Source: an uncultured Lachnospiraceae bacterium (GTDB lineage: Bacteria; Bacillota; Clostridia; Lachnospirales; Lachnospiraceae). From it: 64,000 nt of DNA. Below the pieces are notes generated by a model. The model was not told the origin of the DNA and did not search any database. It saw nothing but the letters and a program-made list of their open reading frames with translations. Shown piece after piece: positions 9,564 through 18,350 of this stretch. Positions within the stretch are counted from its first letter, which is position 1; each line of letters begins with the position of its first letter. Location: NCBI GenBank assembly GCA_902789665.1, contig CADAOY010000002.1, forward strand, positions 124,001 through 188,000. The letters run 5' to 3'. The translations under genes and the position numbers were made by a program.

Positions 9564-11006
9564 ATGAAAATATTAAAAGAAAAGTGGACAAAAACACCTA
9601 TTGCGGTTAAAGCTTCAACGTCATATGCGATATGTAGTGTTTTACAGAGATGTCTGTCATTTATTACGCTCCCACTATTTACACGTCTTCTTTCGACTGA
9701 ACAATATGGTCAACTTACTATTTACCAGTCGTGGAGTGGAATACTATCAATTTTTCTTACCTTGAATCTTGCGTATGGATCATTTTCTACAGCGATGGTT
9801 AAATACGAAAAGGATAGGGATGGATATATTTCGGCCGTGGAAGGAATATGCCTAGGATTAGCTGGGATGTTTATGGCAATATATCTACCTTTGCGGGGAT
9901 TGTGGAACAAACTGTTTGAACTCCCTACATTGATGATGTGTCTAATGGTTATAGAGTTACTAGGATCGACAGCTATTCAATTGTGGAGTGGAAAAAAGAG
10001 ATTTGAATTCAAGTATAAAAGTGTGGTATGTGTTACTCTTTTAATGTCAATACCTTCTCCAATTATTGCATATTATTTGGTTATTAGTACCACGGAGAAA
10101 GGATATGCAAGAATCCTTGGGTATTCATCTGTAACTGTGTTTGTCGGAGGAATATTTTATGTTTTTAATGCATTAAAAGGAAAAAAGATATTTTATAAAG
10201 AGTATTGGAAATATGCTCTTGGATTTAATTTGCCATTGTTGTTTTATTATTTATCCCAGGTGGTTTTCAATCAAAGTGATCGAATAATGATAAGCCATAT
10301 GGTAGGAAAAGATAAAGCAGCTATATATGGGGTGGCTTACTCTCTTGCAACAATTTTGACATTCGTTTTGAATGCTATAAATAATTCGTATGTTCCGTGG
10401 TACTATGGTAAAATAAAAGAAGGAAAGCAAGAAGAAAATAAAAAAGTATCTTTGATAATAGCTTTAATTATGTCTGTTCTCTTATCTGGTGTGATATGGT
10501 TTGCGCCAGAGATTATATCGTTATTGGCTGGTGAAGAATATGTAGAGGCAAAGTTTGTTGTTCCTCCTGTTGCAATTAGTATTCTCTTGCTTTTTTATGC
10601 GCAATTATTTATTAATGTTGAGTTCTATTACGAGGAAAAAAAGAAATTAATATGGGCTTCTTTATGGGCTGCTCTTATCAATCTGCTTTTGAATTGGGTA
10701 TTCATAAGAAAATTTGGTTTTGTTTCTGCGGCATATACTACATTGGCGAGTTATGTTATATTTGTGATAGCCAATTATTTGGCAATGAAAAAGGTTTTGA
10801 ATGAAAAAGGAATAAAGGATGATGCATACAATTATAAAATGTTAATTATGCTTTTCGTAGTTTTTTGTTGCGTATCTATTATTGGAGTATGTATATATAA
10901 TAGTTTTGTAATTAGAGTTATAATTGCAAGTGTGGTAATGATTGGTGTTCTGTTAAAGGGTAAGTCTATACTTTGTATTATTCGCTCAATAAAGAAACGG
11001 ACATAA
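9564..11006 (+). CDS. Wzx-like oligosaccharide flippase
   Basis: A 480-residue polysaccharide biosynthesis/MATE-like protein with about 12-14 membrane segments, expected to flip undecaprenyl-PP-linked repeat units across the membrane. It opens with the typical AVKASTSYAICSVLQRCLSF followed by LPLFTRLLSTEQYGQLTIYQ, the conserved first helices of the family. FNQSDRIMISHMVGKDKAA in the middle matches its central motif. With the Wzy polymerase at 3061 it completes a Wzx/Wzy export route. The ribosome-binding site is weak: GAAAGG about 14 bases ahead. Confidence 0.88.
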   Translation: MKILKEKWTKTPIAVKASTSYAICSVLQRCLSFITLPLFTRLLSTEQYGQLTIYQSWSGILSIFLTLNLAYGSFSTAMVKYEKDRDGYISAVEGICLGLAGMFMAIYLPLRGLWNKLFELPTLMMCLMVIELLGSTAIQLWSGKKRFEFKYKSVVCVTLLMSIPSPIIAYYLVISTTEKGYARILGYSSVTVFVGGIFYVFNALKGKKIFYKEYWKYALGFNLPLLFYYLSQVVFNQSDRIMISHMVGKDKAAIYGVAYSLATILTFVLNAINNSYVPWYYGKIKEGKQEENKKVSLIIALIMSVLLSGVIWFAPEIISLLAGEEYVEAKFVVPPVAISILLLFYAQLFINVEFYYEEKKKLIWASLWAALINLLLNWVFIRKFGFVSAAYTTLASYVIFVIANYLAMKKVLNEKGIKDDAYNYKMLIMLFVVFCCVSIIGVCIYNSFVIRVIIASVVMIGVLLKGKSILCIIRSIKKRT

Positions 11007-11211
11007 GATATAGTGAGCCACATTATTTATATTTGCTTTGAAATGTTTGCTAGGAAAATTGGGGACTAGTATCGTTATTTACAATATTTATATTTGATGT
11101 AAAAAAACATTCTTTATTGGAATTTTACAGTAAGGATTAAAAAGCATTGTTGTAAATGAAAGTGTTTAGTGACTTTTTTGATGATTAAAATATACATAAG
11201 GATATTATATA

Positions 11212-12507
11212 ATGAATAAGGAAAAATTAAAGAAGATAAAAGTGCTTTATTTTCCGTATAAAGCAATAAAAAATATAGTGTTTGGAACCGTTTACTATAC
11301 TCACTATATAAGTTCGCTTTTACATATAAAGAAAAACAAAAAAAGAGTACAAGAAAAGATTGAGAGAAAAGAAGTATTAAAGGTCATATTTATTGTTCAG
11401 TATATACCTGGTTGGAATAAACTTGAACCAATATATACCAAAATGAAAAAAGATGACAGATTTAATCCAATAATTCTATGTGTTCCGCTAAATATACAAA
11501 ATAATAAGTTGATGGATGATAAAGGGAATGATACATATAGATATCTTGTAGAACGTGGGTATGAAGCTGTTGACGCTTTGTTAGAGGATGGCAATTGGTA
11601 TGATTTAAAAAAAATACAACCTGATTATGTATTTCATTCTCGGCCTTATAATTATTTTATGCCTACAGTTTATACAAGTAATACAATTGTAAAGTATGCT
11701 CTAATATGTAATGTTCTTTATGGCGCATGTCTTACAAAAAATGGCTTAGATGTTACGTTGAATAAGAATTATTTTAGAGATGTTTATATATATTTCGCAT
11801 TTGATAAAAGTGAAGTAGATTATTTTCAATATAGATACAGACTGGGAACCAAACTTAAAATTCAAAGAAGCTTGCCGTGTGGCGCTATAGGACTGGAACA
11901 AATGTTAGAAGCAAGAACTGCGAAAACGGTTAATTCTTTTAGAAAAACGCTTCTTTGGACCCCAAGATGGTCAACAGATTTATATGTTGGTGGTAGCAAT
12001 TTTTTTAATTACAAAAATGATATTATTAAATTGGCAAATAAATATCAGGATATTTTATTTATTATAAGGCCACACCCATTGATGTTTGATAATTTTATTA
12101 AAACAGGGGAAATGACAAAAAGTGATGTTGAAAAGTTCAAAAAGCTCTGCAAAGAGGAGAATAATATAATATTAGATGAGTCAAAAGAGTATTCAGATAA
12201 GTTCTGGAATAGTGATTTTTTGATAACAGATGCATCGGGTATAGTTCCTGAATACTTTATAACCCAAAAACCAATTATGTATTGTCATACGAATGCTAAG
12301 TTTGAATATTTAGATTATGCAGATGATTTAATACGGTCTTGTTATGAAGTGAATAATAAAAGTGATTTATATAAATATTTTGATGAATTGGTAAATGCAG
12401 AAGATTCAAAAATGAATAAAAGATTGGCTTGTATAAACCAATATTTTAGCAGTGCTAATAATAATAGTAACAATGTTTTGGAGGCATTAGTTGGTTGTGT
12501 TTTATGA
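11212..12507 (+). CDS. CDP-glycerol:poly(glycerophosphate) glycerophosphotransferase-like protein
   Basis: A 431-residue member of the TagB/TagF-type glycerophosphotransferase group. The N-terminal half has a degenerate GT-B-like region (VIFIVQYIPGWNKLEPIYTK). The C-terminal half has TLLWTPRWSTD, IIRPHPLMFDN (the conserved HPL) and FWNSDFLITDASGIVPEYF, the two signatures of the family's active site. It should transfer a polyol-phosphate from a CDP donor to a sugar acceptor at the membrane. A TagD-like domain that could supply CDP-glycerol is encoded at 15226. It sits alone between AT-rich gaps of 205 and 332 bases. Confidence 0.8.
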   Translation: MNKEKLKKIKVLYFPYKAIKNIVFGTVYYTHYISSLLHIKKNKKRVQEKIERKEVLKVIFIVQYIPGWNKLEPIYTKMKKDDRFNPIILCVPLNIQNNKLMDDKGNDTYRYLVERGYEAVDALLEDGNWYDLKKIQPDYVFHSRPYNYFMPTVYTSNTIVKYALICNVLYGACLTKNGLDVTLNKNYFRDVYIYFAFDKSEVDYFQYRYRLGTKLKIQRSLPCGAIGLEQMLEARTAKTVNSFRKTLLWTPRWSTDLYVGGSNFFNYKNDIIKLANKYQDILFIIRPHPLMFDNFIKTGEMTKSDVEKFKKLCKEENNIILDESKEYSDKFWNSDFLITDASGIVPEYFITQKPIMYCHTNAKFEYLDYADDLIRSCYEVNNKSDLYKYFDELVNAEDSKMNKRLACINQYFSSANNNSNNVLEALVGCVL

Positions 12508-12839
12508 AAAGAATAATAATTGTCAAGTTCACAAGTATTGGTTTTGTGCTTTGCTTATGGCCACTTTTGATTGACAATAATGTTTTGTATATTAACTTAT
12601 GTTGGACATACGGATAAATTACTTTTATGATAGAATTTGTTGTTAAAATAGTTTTGGCTTTGGAATGTTTTTTTTATTATACATAATAATCAATTGAACT
12701 ATCACATTATTGCACTGAAGATAATATGCTATTTATAGGGTAATTAATTGTGGAGTTGTTTTTATCACATAGGCGTGTATAATGAGGTATTTAATCATTT
12801 ATCATATTAAAATATTTAGAAAAACGGGAGAAAGAAAAT
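12508..12839 (+). other. AT-rich intergenic region, no convincing gene
   Basis: These 332 bases separate the glycerophosphotransferase gene from the next cassette. A short frame (12504-12617, 37 codons starting MKRIIIVKFTSIG) begins in the TTATGA overlap with the upstream stop codon. It has no recognisable ribosome-binding site or family, and I do not call it. The rest is stop-rich. A possible promoter close to the right edge is listed separately. Confidence 0.5.
12756..12783 (+). promoter_or_regulatory. Possible promoter for the 12840-16578 cassette
   Basis: TTGTTT (12756-12761), a 16-base spacer and a perfect TATAAT (12778-12783) lie about 57 bases before the start of the class V aminotransferase gene. 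The -35 box is a poor match. The position after a long gap fits a separate transcription start for this four-gene unit. Confidence 0.35.
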
Positions 12840-13916
12840 ATGAAAATTGAAGATTACAAATTATTTACTATTGGACCTACTCAAATGTATCAAAGTACAC
12901 TTGAAGTTAGGAAGCATGTTGTGCCTTATTTTAGAACGGCTGAGTTTTCCAATTTAATGCTTGATAATGAAAGGTTAATCAAAAAACTCCAGTTTGCAAA
13001 TGAAGAATCAAAAGTTGTTTTTCTAACAGCGTCTGGAAGTGGAGCGATGGAGGCCTCTGTTATTAATTGTTTTGATGGTAGTGATAAGTTGTTGATTATT
13101 TCTGGCGGCACCTTTGGTGAACGATTTGAAAAAATCTGTGAAATACATAATATTCCATTTGAGGCTTTAAAACTTGGAGCAGATGAAGAGTTGAAAGCAT
13201 CTCATTTTGATGAATTCAATAACAAGGGTTTTACTGGATTGCTTGTTAATATTGATGAGACATATACTGGACAATTATATGATATCAATATAATAAAAGA
13301 TTTCTGTGAGAGAAATGATATGTATCTGGTTGTTGATGCTATTAGTTCATTTTTGGCAGACCCATATTATATGGAGCAAAATAATATTGATGTCACAATT
13401 GTAAGTTCTCAAAAAGGTTTATGTTTAGCACCAGGTCTTTCAATTATCACACTTAGTCCACGAATGGTGGATAAAATAAATAAGATCGATGTTAAATCAT
13501 TATACTTCGATTATAAGGATTATTTTAAGAATATGGAACGTGGACAAACTCCATTTACTCCTGCTGTGGGTGTTTGCTTTGAATTAAATGATATGCTTCA
13601 CAAAATAGATGAGCAGGGAATTGAAGACAGGATAAAAGAAGTTAAAGATAGATGTGATTATTTTAGAGGTAGGATTAGTTCATTGCCTATCCACCTTCCG
13701 TCATATCCTTTGTCTAATGCAATATCGCCAATTAGGTTTGAAAAAGATATTGCTATGGACTTTTTTGTGTATTTGAAAGACAAAAAGCATATTATGGTTA
13801 ATCCTGTAGGGGGAGAATTAGGAAAGCGAAGTATACGCGTTTCACATGTAGGAGATCTTGTTAACGATGATTATGATTATTTGATAGATGAAATAAAGAA
13901 ATATTTTGAAATGTAA
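12840..13916 (+). CDS. Class V aminotransferase, 2-aminoethylphosphonate transaminase-like
   Basis: A 358-residue PLP enzyme of aminotransferase class V. The start FTIGPTQMYQSTLEV with HVVPYFRTAEFSNLM resembles AEP transaminase (PhnW/AEPT). LTASGSGAMEASVIN forms the phosphate cup, VVDAISSF has the PLP-ring aspartate, and K192 in SSQKGLCLAPG is the Schiff-base lysine. Such enzymes interconvert phosphonoacetaldehyde and 2-aminoethylphosphonate, but relatives use alanine, glycine or serine substrates. No phosphonopyruvate-forming enzymes are in the window, so the substrate is open. A GGGAGAAAG ribosome-binding site precedes ATG 12840. The gene leads a four-gene unit with spacings of 2-14 bases. 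Confidence 0.8.
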   Translation: MKIEDYKLFTIGPTQMYQSTLEVRKHVVPYFRTAEFSNLMLDNERLIKKLQFANEESKVVFLTASGSGAMEASVINCFDGSDKLLIISGGTFGERFEKICEIHNIPFEALKLGADEELKASHFDEFNNKGFTGLLVNIDETYTGQLYDINIIKDFCERNDMYLVVDAISSFLADPYYMEQNNIDVTIVSSQKGLCLAPGLSIITLSPRMVDKINKIDVKSLYFDYKDYFKNMERGQTPFTPAVGVCFELNDMLHKIDEQGIEDRIKEVKDRCDYFRGRISSLPIHLPSYPLSNAISPIRFEKDIAMDFFVYLKDKKHIMVNPVGGELGKRSIRVSHVGDLVNDDYDYLIDEIKKYFEM

Positions 13917-13929
13917 GGGGAAGGATAGA

Positions 13930-14502
13930 ATGGATGATGCCATAAAAAAAGAATTTCTTCAGTTTTGCAAGGAGATTGCTCCAGAAGCAAACTTTGTTTT
14001 TATGAATCCCAAAGAAGCAGTTTTTGAGGAATGTGTTAAAATGAATTGCTTTTATTGTGGCAAGTATGGTCGTAATTGGAGATGCCCACCTAATTTGCCA
14101 GATTTAGACTATCCTAGGATGTTTGCTGAATATGATGAGGGATTGTTTGTGTATTTTACTTTTGATGTAACAAATAAAACCCAATTTGAGAGCATTCGTT
14201 CGGAATCAAGTGTCGTATTGCATAAGGCATTGTTACAAATTGAGAAATGGTTTTATAATCACAATTGTTCAACTGCAATATCATTTGGCGCAGGAAGTTG
14301 CAAACTATGTAAAGGTGGTTGCGGAAAAGATAGATGCAACAATCCATATATGTCTCGAAGTCCGTTAGAGTCAACTGGAGTAAATATTGTTAAGACAGCA
14401 GCCAAGTTTGGAATTGATGTCAAATTTCCAACAGATGATACATTAATGAGACTTGGGTTAGTAATGTGGCAGGAACCAGAAAAAATAGAAGGGAGTATAT
14501 AA
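13930..14502 (+). CDS. DUF2284 predicted metal-binding protein
   Basis: A 190-residue cysteine-rich protein. The N-terminal motif CFYCGKYGRNWRCPPN (about 37-52) and the C-terminal cluster CKLCKGGCGKDRC (about 123-135) are the hallmark of DUF2284 (PF10050), whose cysteines probably bind a metal or Fe-S cluster. No reaction has been assigned to the family as far as I know. AAGGGGAAGG 6 bases ahead of ATG 13930 fixes the start, although an ATG at 13906 is also in frame. It is tightly packed between an aminotransferase and a nucleotidyltransferase, an odd place for this family. Confidence 0.8.
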   Translation: MDDAIKKEFLQFCKEIAPEANFVFMNPKEAVFEECVKMNCFYCGKYGRNWRCPPNLPDLDYPRMFAEYDEGLFVYFTFDVTNKTQFESIRSESSVVLHKALLQIEKWFYNHNCSTAISFGAGSCKLCKGGCGKDRCNNPYMSRSPLESTGVNIVKTAAKFGIDVKFPTDDTLMRLGLVMWQEPEKIEGSI

Positions 14503-14504
14503 AA

Positions 14505-15212
14505 ATGAAATATATATTTATGGTGGCGGGAAAAGGAACTCGATTACAACCACTTACTTTAAAACATCCTAAATCAATGTATAAATTGGACGAGCAAACT
14601 ACTTTACTTCAGAGAATGGTGCGTTTAATAAAGAAACATGATAAAAATGCGGATGTTGTGATAGTGACAGGTCATATGCATAGAGCAATAGAAGAACAGA
14701 TAGATGGTGCAACATTTGTTTATAATCCATTTTATGAGGTTACAAATTCGATTGCATCATTATGGTTTGCTAAGGAACATCTTGATGCTGATAACATAGT
14801 TCTTATTGATGGTGACATTGTAATGTCTGATGAACTTGTTAAAGATGTGATGTGTCAACCAGTTGATAAACCATTAGTTCTCGTTGACAGTTCGATTAAG
14901 ACTGATGGGGATTATAATGTGGAAGTTTCTGGCGACCAGGTGCTAGTTATGAGTAAAGATTTAGATAATTACTATGGTGAATATGCTGGCGTGACGAAAC
15001 TTGATCATAAGAGCGCTTTATTAATGAGAGAAGAAATGGATAATATGATTGAGGAAGGCTTTTATGATCAGTGGTATGAGAATGCACTAGTTCAATTGAT
15101 TTTTAAGAATGATTTTAAACTATATTATACAGATATTTCTAATTATGATTGGACTGAAGTGGATTCAGTAAATGATTTATTATTAGCTAAGCGTATACAT
15201 ACTCAGGATTAG
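14505..15212 (+). CDS. LicC/PntC-like cytidylyltransferase (NTP_transferase fold)
   Basis: A 235-residue nucleotidyltransferase. The N-terminus has the signature AGKGTRLQPLTLKHPKSM. TNSIASLWFAKEHL and VLIDGDIVM (metal-binding Asp) follow, and the end has WTEVDSVNDLLLA. That layout matches phosphocholine cytidylyltransferase LicC and aminoethylphosphonate cytidylyltransferase PntC rather than hexose-1-P enzymes, which are longer. PntC is often fused to an AEP transaminase. Here the two are separate genes of one cassette, which favours activation of a small amino-phosphonate or amino-alcohol phosphate. ATG 14505, not 14466, follows GAAGGGAG. Confidence 0.75.
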   Translation: MKYIFMVAGKGTRLQPLTLKHPKSMYKLDEQTTLLQRMVRLIKKHDKNADVVIVTGHMHRAIEEQIDGATFVYNPFYEVTNSIASLWFAKEHLDADNIVLIDGDIVMSDELVKDVMCQPVDKPLVLVDSSIKTDGDYNVEVSGDQVLVMSKDLDNYYGEYAGVTKLDHKSALLMREEMDNMIEEGFYDQWYENALVQLIFKNDFKLYYTDISNYDWTEVDSVNDLLLAKRIHTQD

Positions 15213-15225
15213 TAAGTATCGAAGA

Positions 15226-16578
15226 ATGAAAGAAAGCAAAGTGACAAGAGTAATTACATATGGAACATACGATTTACTTCATTTTGGACACATAAGGTTG
15301 TTGGAACGTGCTAAAGCACTGGGTGATTATCTGATTGTAGGTATTACATCTGATGATTATGACAGGAGTCGTGGAAAAATTAATGTCCAGCAGTCGTTAA
15401 TGGAACGTGTTGAAGCAGTACGTGCCACAGGGCTTGCAGATGAGATAATCGTAGAAGAATATGAAGGCCAAAAAATAGATGATATCAAACGCCATAGTGT
15501 GGATATTTTTGCTATAGGATCTGATTGGATTGGAAAGTTTGATTATCTTGATGAATATTGTAAAGTTGTGTATCTAGATAGAACAGAGGGTGTATCTAGT
15601 TCTGAGATAAGGACAGTAGATAGAAGGATTAGGCTTGGGTTGATAGGCGGAAACGAGAGTAATATCCTTTTGAAATATGTTAGTGAGAGTAATCTAGTAA
15701 ATGGTATTATCATTTCTGGTATTATGTTTGAAAATGATGCAATTGATTCGCGACTTGCAAGTTTGCCGAGATATATAAATTATGGTGAATTACTAGATAA
15801 TAGTGATGCTGTTTATATTATTTCTAATCCAACTGAACATTATAATCAAATAAAAACGGCATTAAATCGTGGAAAACATGTGATATGCGAGTCGCCAATA
15901 GCAATAGGCGATAGGAAAGTTTCTGAATTATTTGATTTGGCGGAAAAGAAAAAGGTAGTATTATTAGATGCTATAAAAACGGCTTATTCGACAGCATATG
16001 ATCGTTTGATGCTTATGGCAAAAACTGGTAAAATTGGTAAAATTGTGTCTGTTGATGCTACGTGCACGAGTTTACGAGAGGTGACTGATTTGGAAGTTCC
16101 TACAGCTTGGAATAGTATATGTGGCTGGGGACCAACTGCGATGCTGCCAATTTTTCAGTTGTTTGGAACAAATTATAAAAAAATAAATATTTCATCATAT
16201 TTTTTAGATGAGAAGAATGCTTATGATTTGTTTACGCATATTGATTTTCAATACGCTGATGGTGTTGCAACACTTAAAGTTGGTAGAGGGGTGAAATCAG
16301 AAGGCGAATTGATAATATCTGGTACAAAAGGATATATTTATGTACCAGCGCCGTGGTGGAAAACAGATTATTTTGAAATTAGATATGAGAACTCAAGTGA
16401 TAATAAGAGATATTTTTATCAACTAGAAGGTGAAGGTATAAGATATGAGTTGGTTGCATTTGTTAAAGCGATTGAATTAAAGAAAAATTATTCTTATATT
16501 AGTAAAGATGTATCTATAGGTATAGGTAGGGTTGTAGGAGATTTTTACGATAAAAACAACATGTTGGTGATTGGATAA
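15226..16578 (+). CDS. TagD-like cytidylyltransferase fused to Gfo/Idh/MocA oxidoreductase
   Basis: A 450-residue fusion. Residues 1-130 are a glycerol-3-phosphate cytidylyltransferase-like domain: GTYDLLHFGHIRLL with HxGH at 19-22, MERVEAVRATG, and EGVSSSEIR at 121-129. Residues 135-450 are a Gfo/Idh/MocA-type oxidoreductase with a Rossmann strand LGLIGG and AVYIISNPTEHY. The usual EKP motif reads ESP (221-223), so its lysine is missing. Such a protein could reduce a keto-phosphate and activate the product, for instance making CDP-glycerol for the transferase at 11212. Both the fusion and the ESP change leave the substrate open. It is the last gene before the IS66 remnant. Confidence 0.82.
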   Translation: MKESKVTRVITYGTYDLLHFGHIRLLERAKALGDYLIVGITSDDYDRSRGKINVQQSLMERVEAVRATGLADEIIVEEYEGQKIDDIKRHSVDIFAIGSDWIGKFDYLDEYCKVVYLDRTEGVSSSEIRTVDRRIRLGLIGGNESNILLKYVSESNLVNGIIISGIMFENDAIDSRLASLPRYINYGELLDNSDAVYIISNPTEHYNQIKTALNRGKHVICESPIAIGDRKVSELFDLAEKKKVVLLDAIKTAYSTAYDRLMLMAKTGKIGKIVSVDATCTSLREVTDLEVPTAWNSICGWGPTAMLPIFQLFGTNYKKINISSYFLDEKNAYDLFTHIDFQYADGVATLKVGRGVKSEGELIISGTKGYIYVPAPWWKTDYFEIRYENSSDNKRYFYQLEGEGIRYELVAFVKAIELKKNYSYISKDVSIGIGRVVGDFYDKNNMLVIG

Positions 16579-16689
16579 GTTTATTTTTGATTCTTACATC
16601 GGAATGAGCCAATCCTGATTGTTAATTTAACACAGAATATTTTTTTTGATAATCAAAGTTTTTTAGGGTTTGGCAAACTTTTTTAGGGT

Positions 16690-17916
16690 ATGACTTTAGG
16701 GGCTGATAAGGTTAAGGCTTGGCGAACGCCAGTGGCTCACTTTTATAGTAGCATTTATAATGAGCATCACGTTCACCAGTATGTTTCTAAGAAAAACAAT
16801 GGTACTATCGTCAAGGCTCCAAGACCGGTTGATTTGTTTAGAAACAGCATTGCAACTCCCGCTCTTGTTGCTTCAATCATAAACGGCAAATATGTTAATG
16901 CTCTTCCTCTGGAAAGGCAATCCAGAGCTTATAAAGCCAATGGCATCAATCTAAACTCTAATACAATGGCTAACTGGGTTGTTAACAGTACTGAATCTTA
17001 CTTTTCTCTTGTTTACGACAAAATACACAATCTCATATATGACAGCAAGGTAATTCACGCAGACGAAACGCCAACCAAAGTTATGCGAATAAACGGCAAA
17101 GCAGTTCCTAACGGTAAGAAAACATACATGTGGGTATACTGTAGTAATCCTATCAGTAATTCGCCACCTATTGTTCTGTATGATTGGCAGCCATCCAGAA
17201 AAACGGATCATCCGAGAGAATTTCTTAAAAATTATTCCGGCACCGTGGTTACAGACGGATACCAAGTATATCATAAACTTGGTAAAGAAAGCCCTGATTT
17301 AAACATTGCCGGTTGTTGGGTTCATGCAAGAAGGCCATTCGCTGAATTCATCAAATCCGTCAAGCCTGAAGTTGCCAAAACTTCTATAGCCGGTGAGGCA
17401 TACGATATGATAACCCAGATCATGAATGAGGATAACAGTTATGATGACTTATCCCCATCTAACAGAAAGAAACAACGTCAAAAGAATCTTAAAGATAAAG
17501 TTGACGCTTACTTTGCGTGGGTGAAAATAAAATATGAACAAGTCACCAAAAACAGTGCTATCGGTAAGGCATTAGGATACAGCATAAACCAGGAAGAATA
17601 CCTTCGCAAGTTCTTATCTGACGGAAATATACCTATAGATAATAACATTGCCAAAAGGGCTATAAGACCGTTCAATATTGGACGTAAAAATTTCGTCATA
17701 ATAGAATCTGAAAACGGTGCTAAAGCAAGTGCTATTCTGTATAGCCTTGTTGAAACGGCTAAAGCAAACCAGATAAATACATACAAATATCTGGAACTAC
17801 TCCTTACAGAGATTCCAAAACATATGGATGATAAAAATCTGGACTTCATCGACGATCTTTTACCTTGGTCACCTCTTGTACAGAAACAATGTCCAAGCAT
17901 CTATAAAAAATCTTAA
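16690..17916 (+). CDS. IS66-family transposase (TnpC), 5'-truncated remnant
   Basis: From about residue 25 the 408-residue frame is IS66 TnpC: HHVHQYVSKKNNGTIVKAP, NSIATPALVASIINGKYVNA, the DDE catalytic region with HADETPTKV, VTDGYQVYHKL and the C-terminal IPIDNNIAKRAIRPF-IGRKNF. Full TnpC is about 500 residues, so the N-terminal zinc-finger part is gone. The first 24 residues are unrelated and cross the repeat at 16738-16759, where the homology begins. No tnpA or tnpB is present, so the element is not autonomous. It marks the left edge of the accessory block. Confidence 0.87.
   Translation: MTLGADKVKAWRTPVAHFYSSIYNEHHVHQYVSKKNNGTIVKAPRPVDLFRNSIATPALVASIINGKYVNALPLERQSRAYKANGINLNSNTMANWVVNSTESYFSLVYDKIHNLIYDSKVIHADETPTKVMRINGKAVPNGKKTYMWVYCSNPISNSPPIVLYDWQPSRKTDHPREFLKNYSGTVVTDGYQVYHKLGKESPDLNIAGCWVHARRPFAEFIKSVKPEVAKTSIAGEAYDMITQIMNEDNSYDDLSPSNRKKQRQKNLKDKVDAYFAWVKIKYEQVTKNSAIGKALGYSINQEEYLRKFLSDGNIPIDNNIAKRAIRPFNIGRKNFVIIESENGAKASAILYSLVETAKANQINTYKYLELLLTEIPKHMDDKNLDFIDDLLPWSPLVQKQCPSIYKKS
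16738..16759 (+). repeat. Copy A of a dispersed short repeat, at the IS66 truncation point
   Basis: The 22 bases CACTTTTATAGTAGCATTTATA are identical to positions 20278-20299 and nearly so at 18016-18038. This copy lies exactly where the IS66 TnpC homology begins, which suggests that the end of another element recombined into the transposase gene. Confidence 0.7.
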
Positions 17917-17947
17917 ATTATCAATGTACAATAAAAATATTTACATC

Positions 17948-17969
17948 CCTACAGAAATGTAGGTTTTTT
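17948..17969 (+). terminator. Rho-independent terminator after the IS66 transposase
   Basis: CCTACA (17948-17953), a GAAA tetraloop and TGTAGG (17958-17963) form a perfect 6-bp stem followed by six T. It lies 31 bases after the transposase stop. Confidence 0.85.
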
Positions 17970-18350
17970 AATACATGGTACTCATGATTGAGGGCTTATC
18001 GTCAACCTGAATGTGAACTTTTTATAGTAGCATTTACAAGCATTTATAACAGTACAAATTTTTAGTTAATTACGTTTAATTTCTAGTATCAAGAAAAACG
18101 GATTATACTAAGTATTGCTTTACCCGACTTTTTGTAGTGCGGAATCTGATTGGCGTCAATAATAGCTATGTTGTGTTTATTCATGAATTACATAAATCGT
18201 TGTTTATCTATTCTTAAAAATTTCATATCTTCGTACCTGGTAATATTTAGAAAGATTTAACAAATAAAGGAAATGATGTATGGTATTATGAATGTAGTGA
18301 ACTATAGAGTTAAAAAAAAGTAAATGTTTATGCTCTGCTTTGAAACATAG
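17970..18350 (+). other. Stop-rich junk between IS66 remnant and HNH pseudogene
   Basis: Nothing here reads as an intact gene. It includes repeat copy B. On the - strand a decayed frame (about 18110-18225) reads MKFLRIDKQRFM, a stop, then NIAIIDANQIPHYKKSGK. I could not assign it to a family. The region looks like scar tissue from past insertions. Confidence 0.5.
18016..18038 (+). repeat. Copy B of the dispersed short repeat
   Basis: AACTTTTTATAGTAGCATTTACA matches copies A and C apart from one extra T and the outer bases. It is preceded by GTCAACCTGAATGTGAAC, which shares the words GTCAAC and GAATGT with the copy at 20253. Confidence 0.6.

Noticed and set aside
14156-14374. Frames on both strands inside the DUF2284 gene
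   Set aside because: They lie within a well-supported gene and show no family signature.
16690-17916. Intact IS66 element
   Set aside because: tnpA, tnpB and the TnpC N-terminus are missing and no terminal inverted repeats could be paired.
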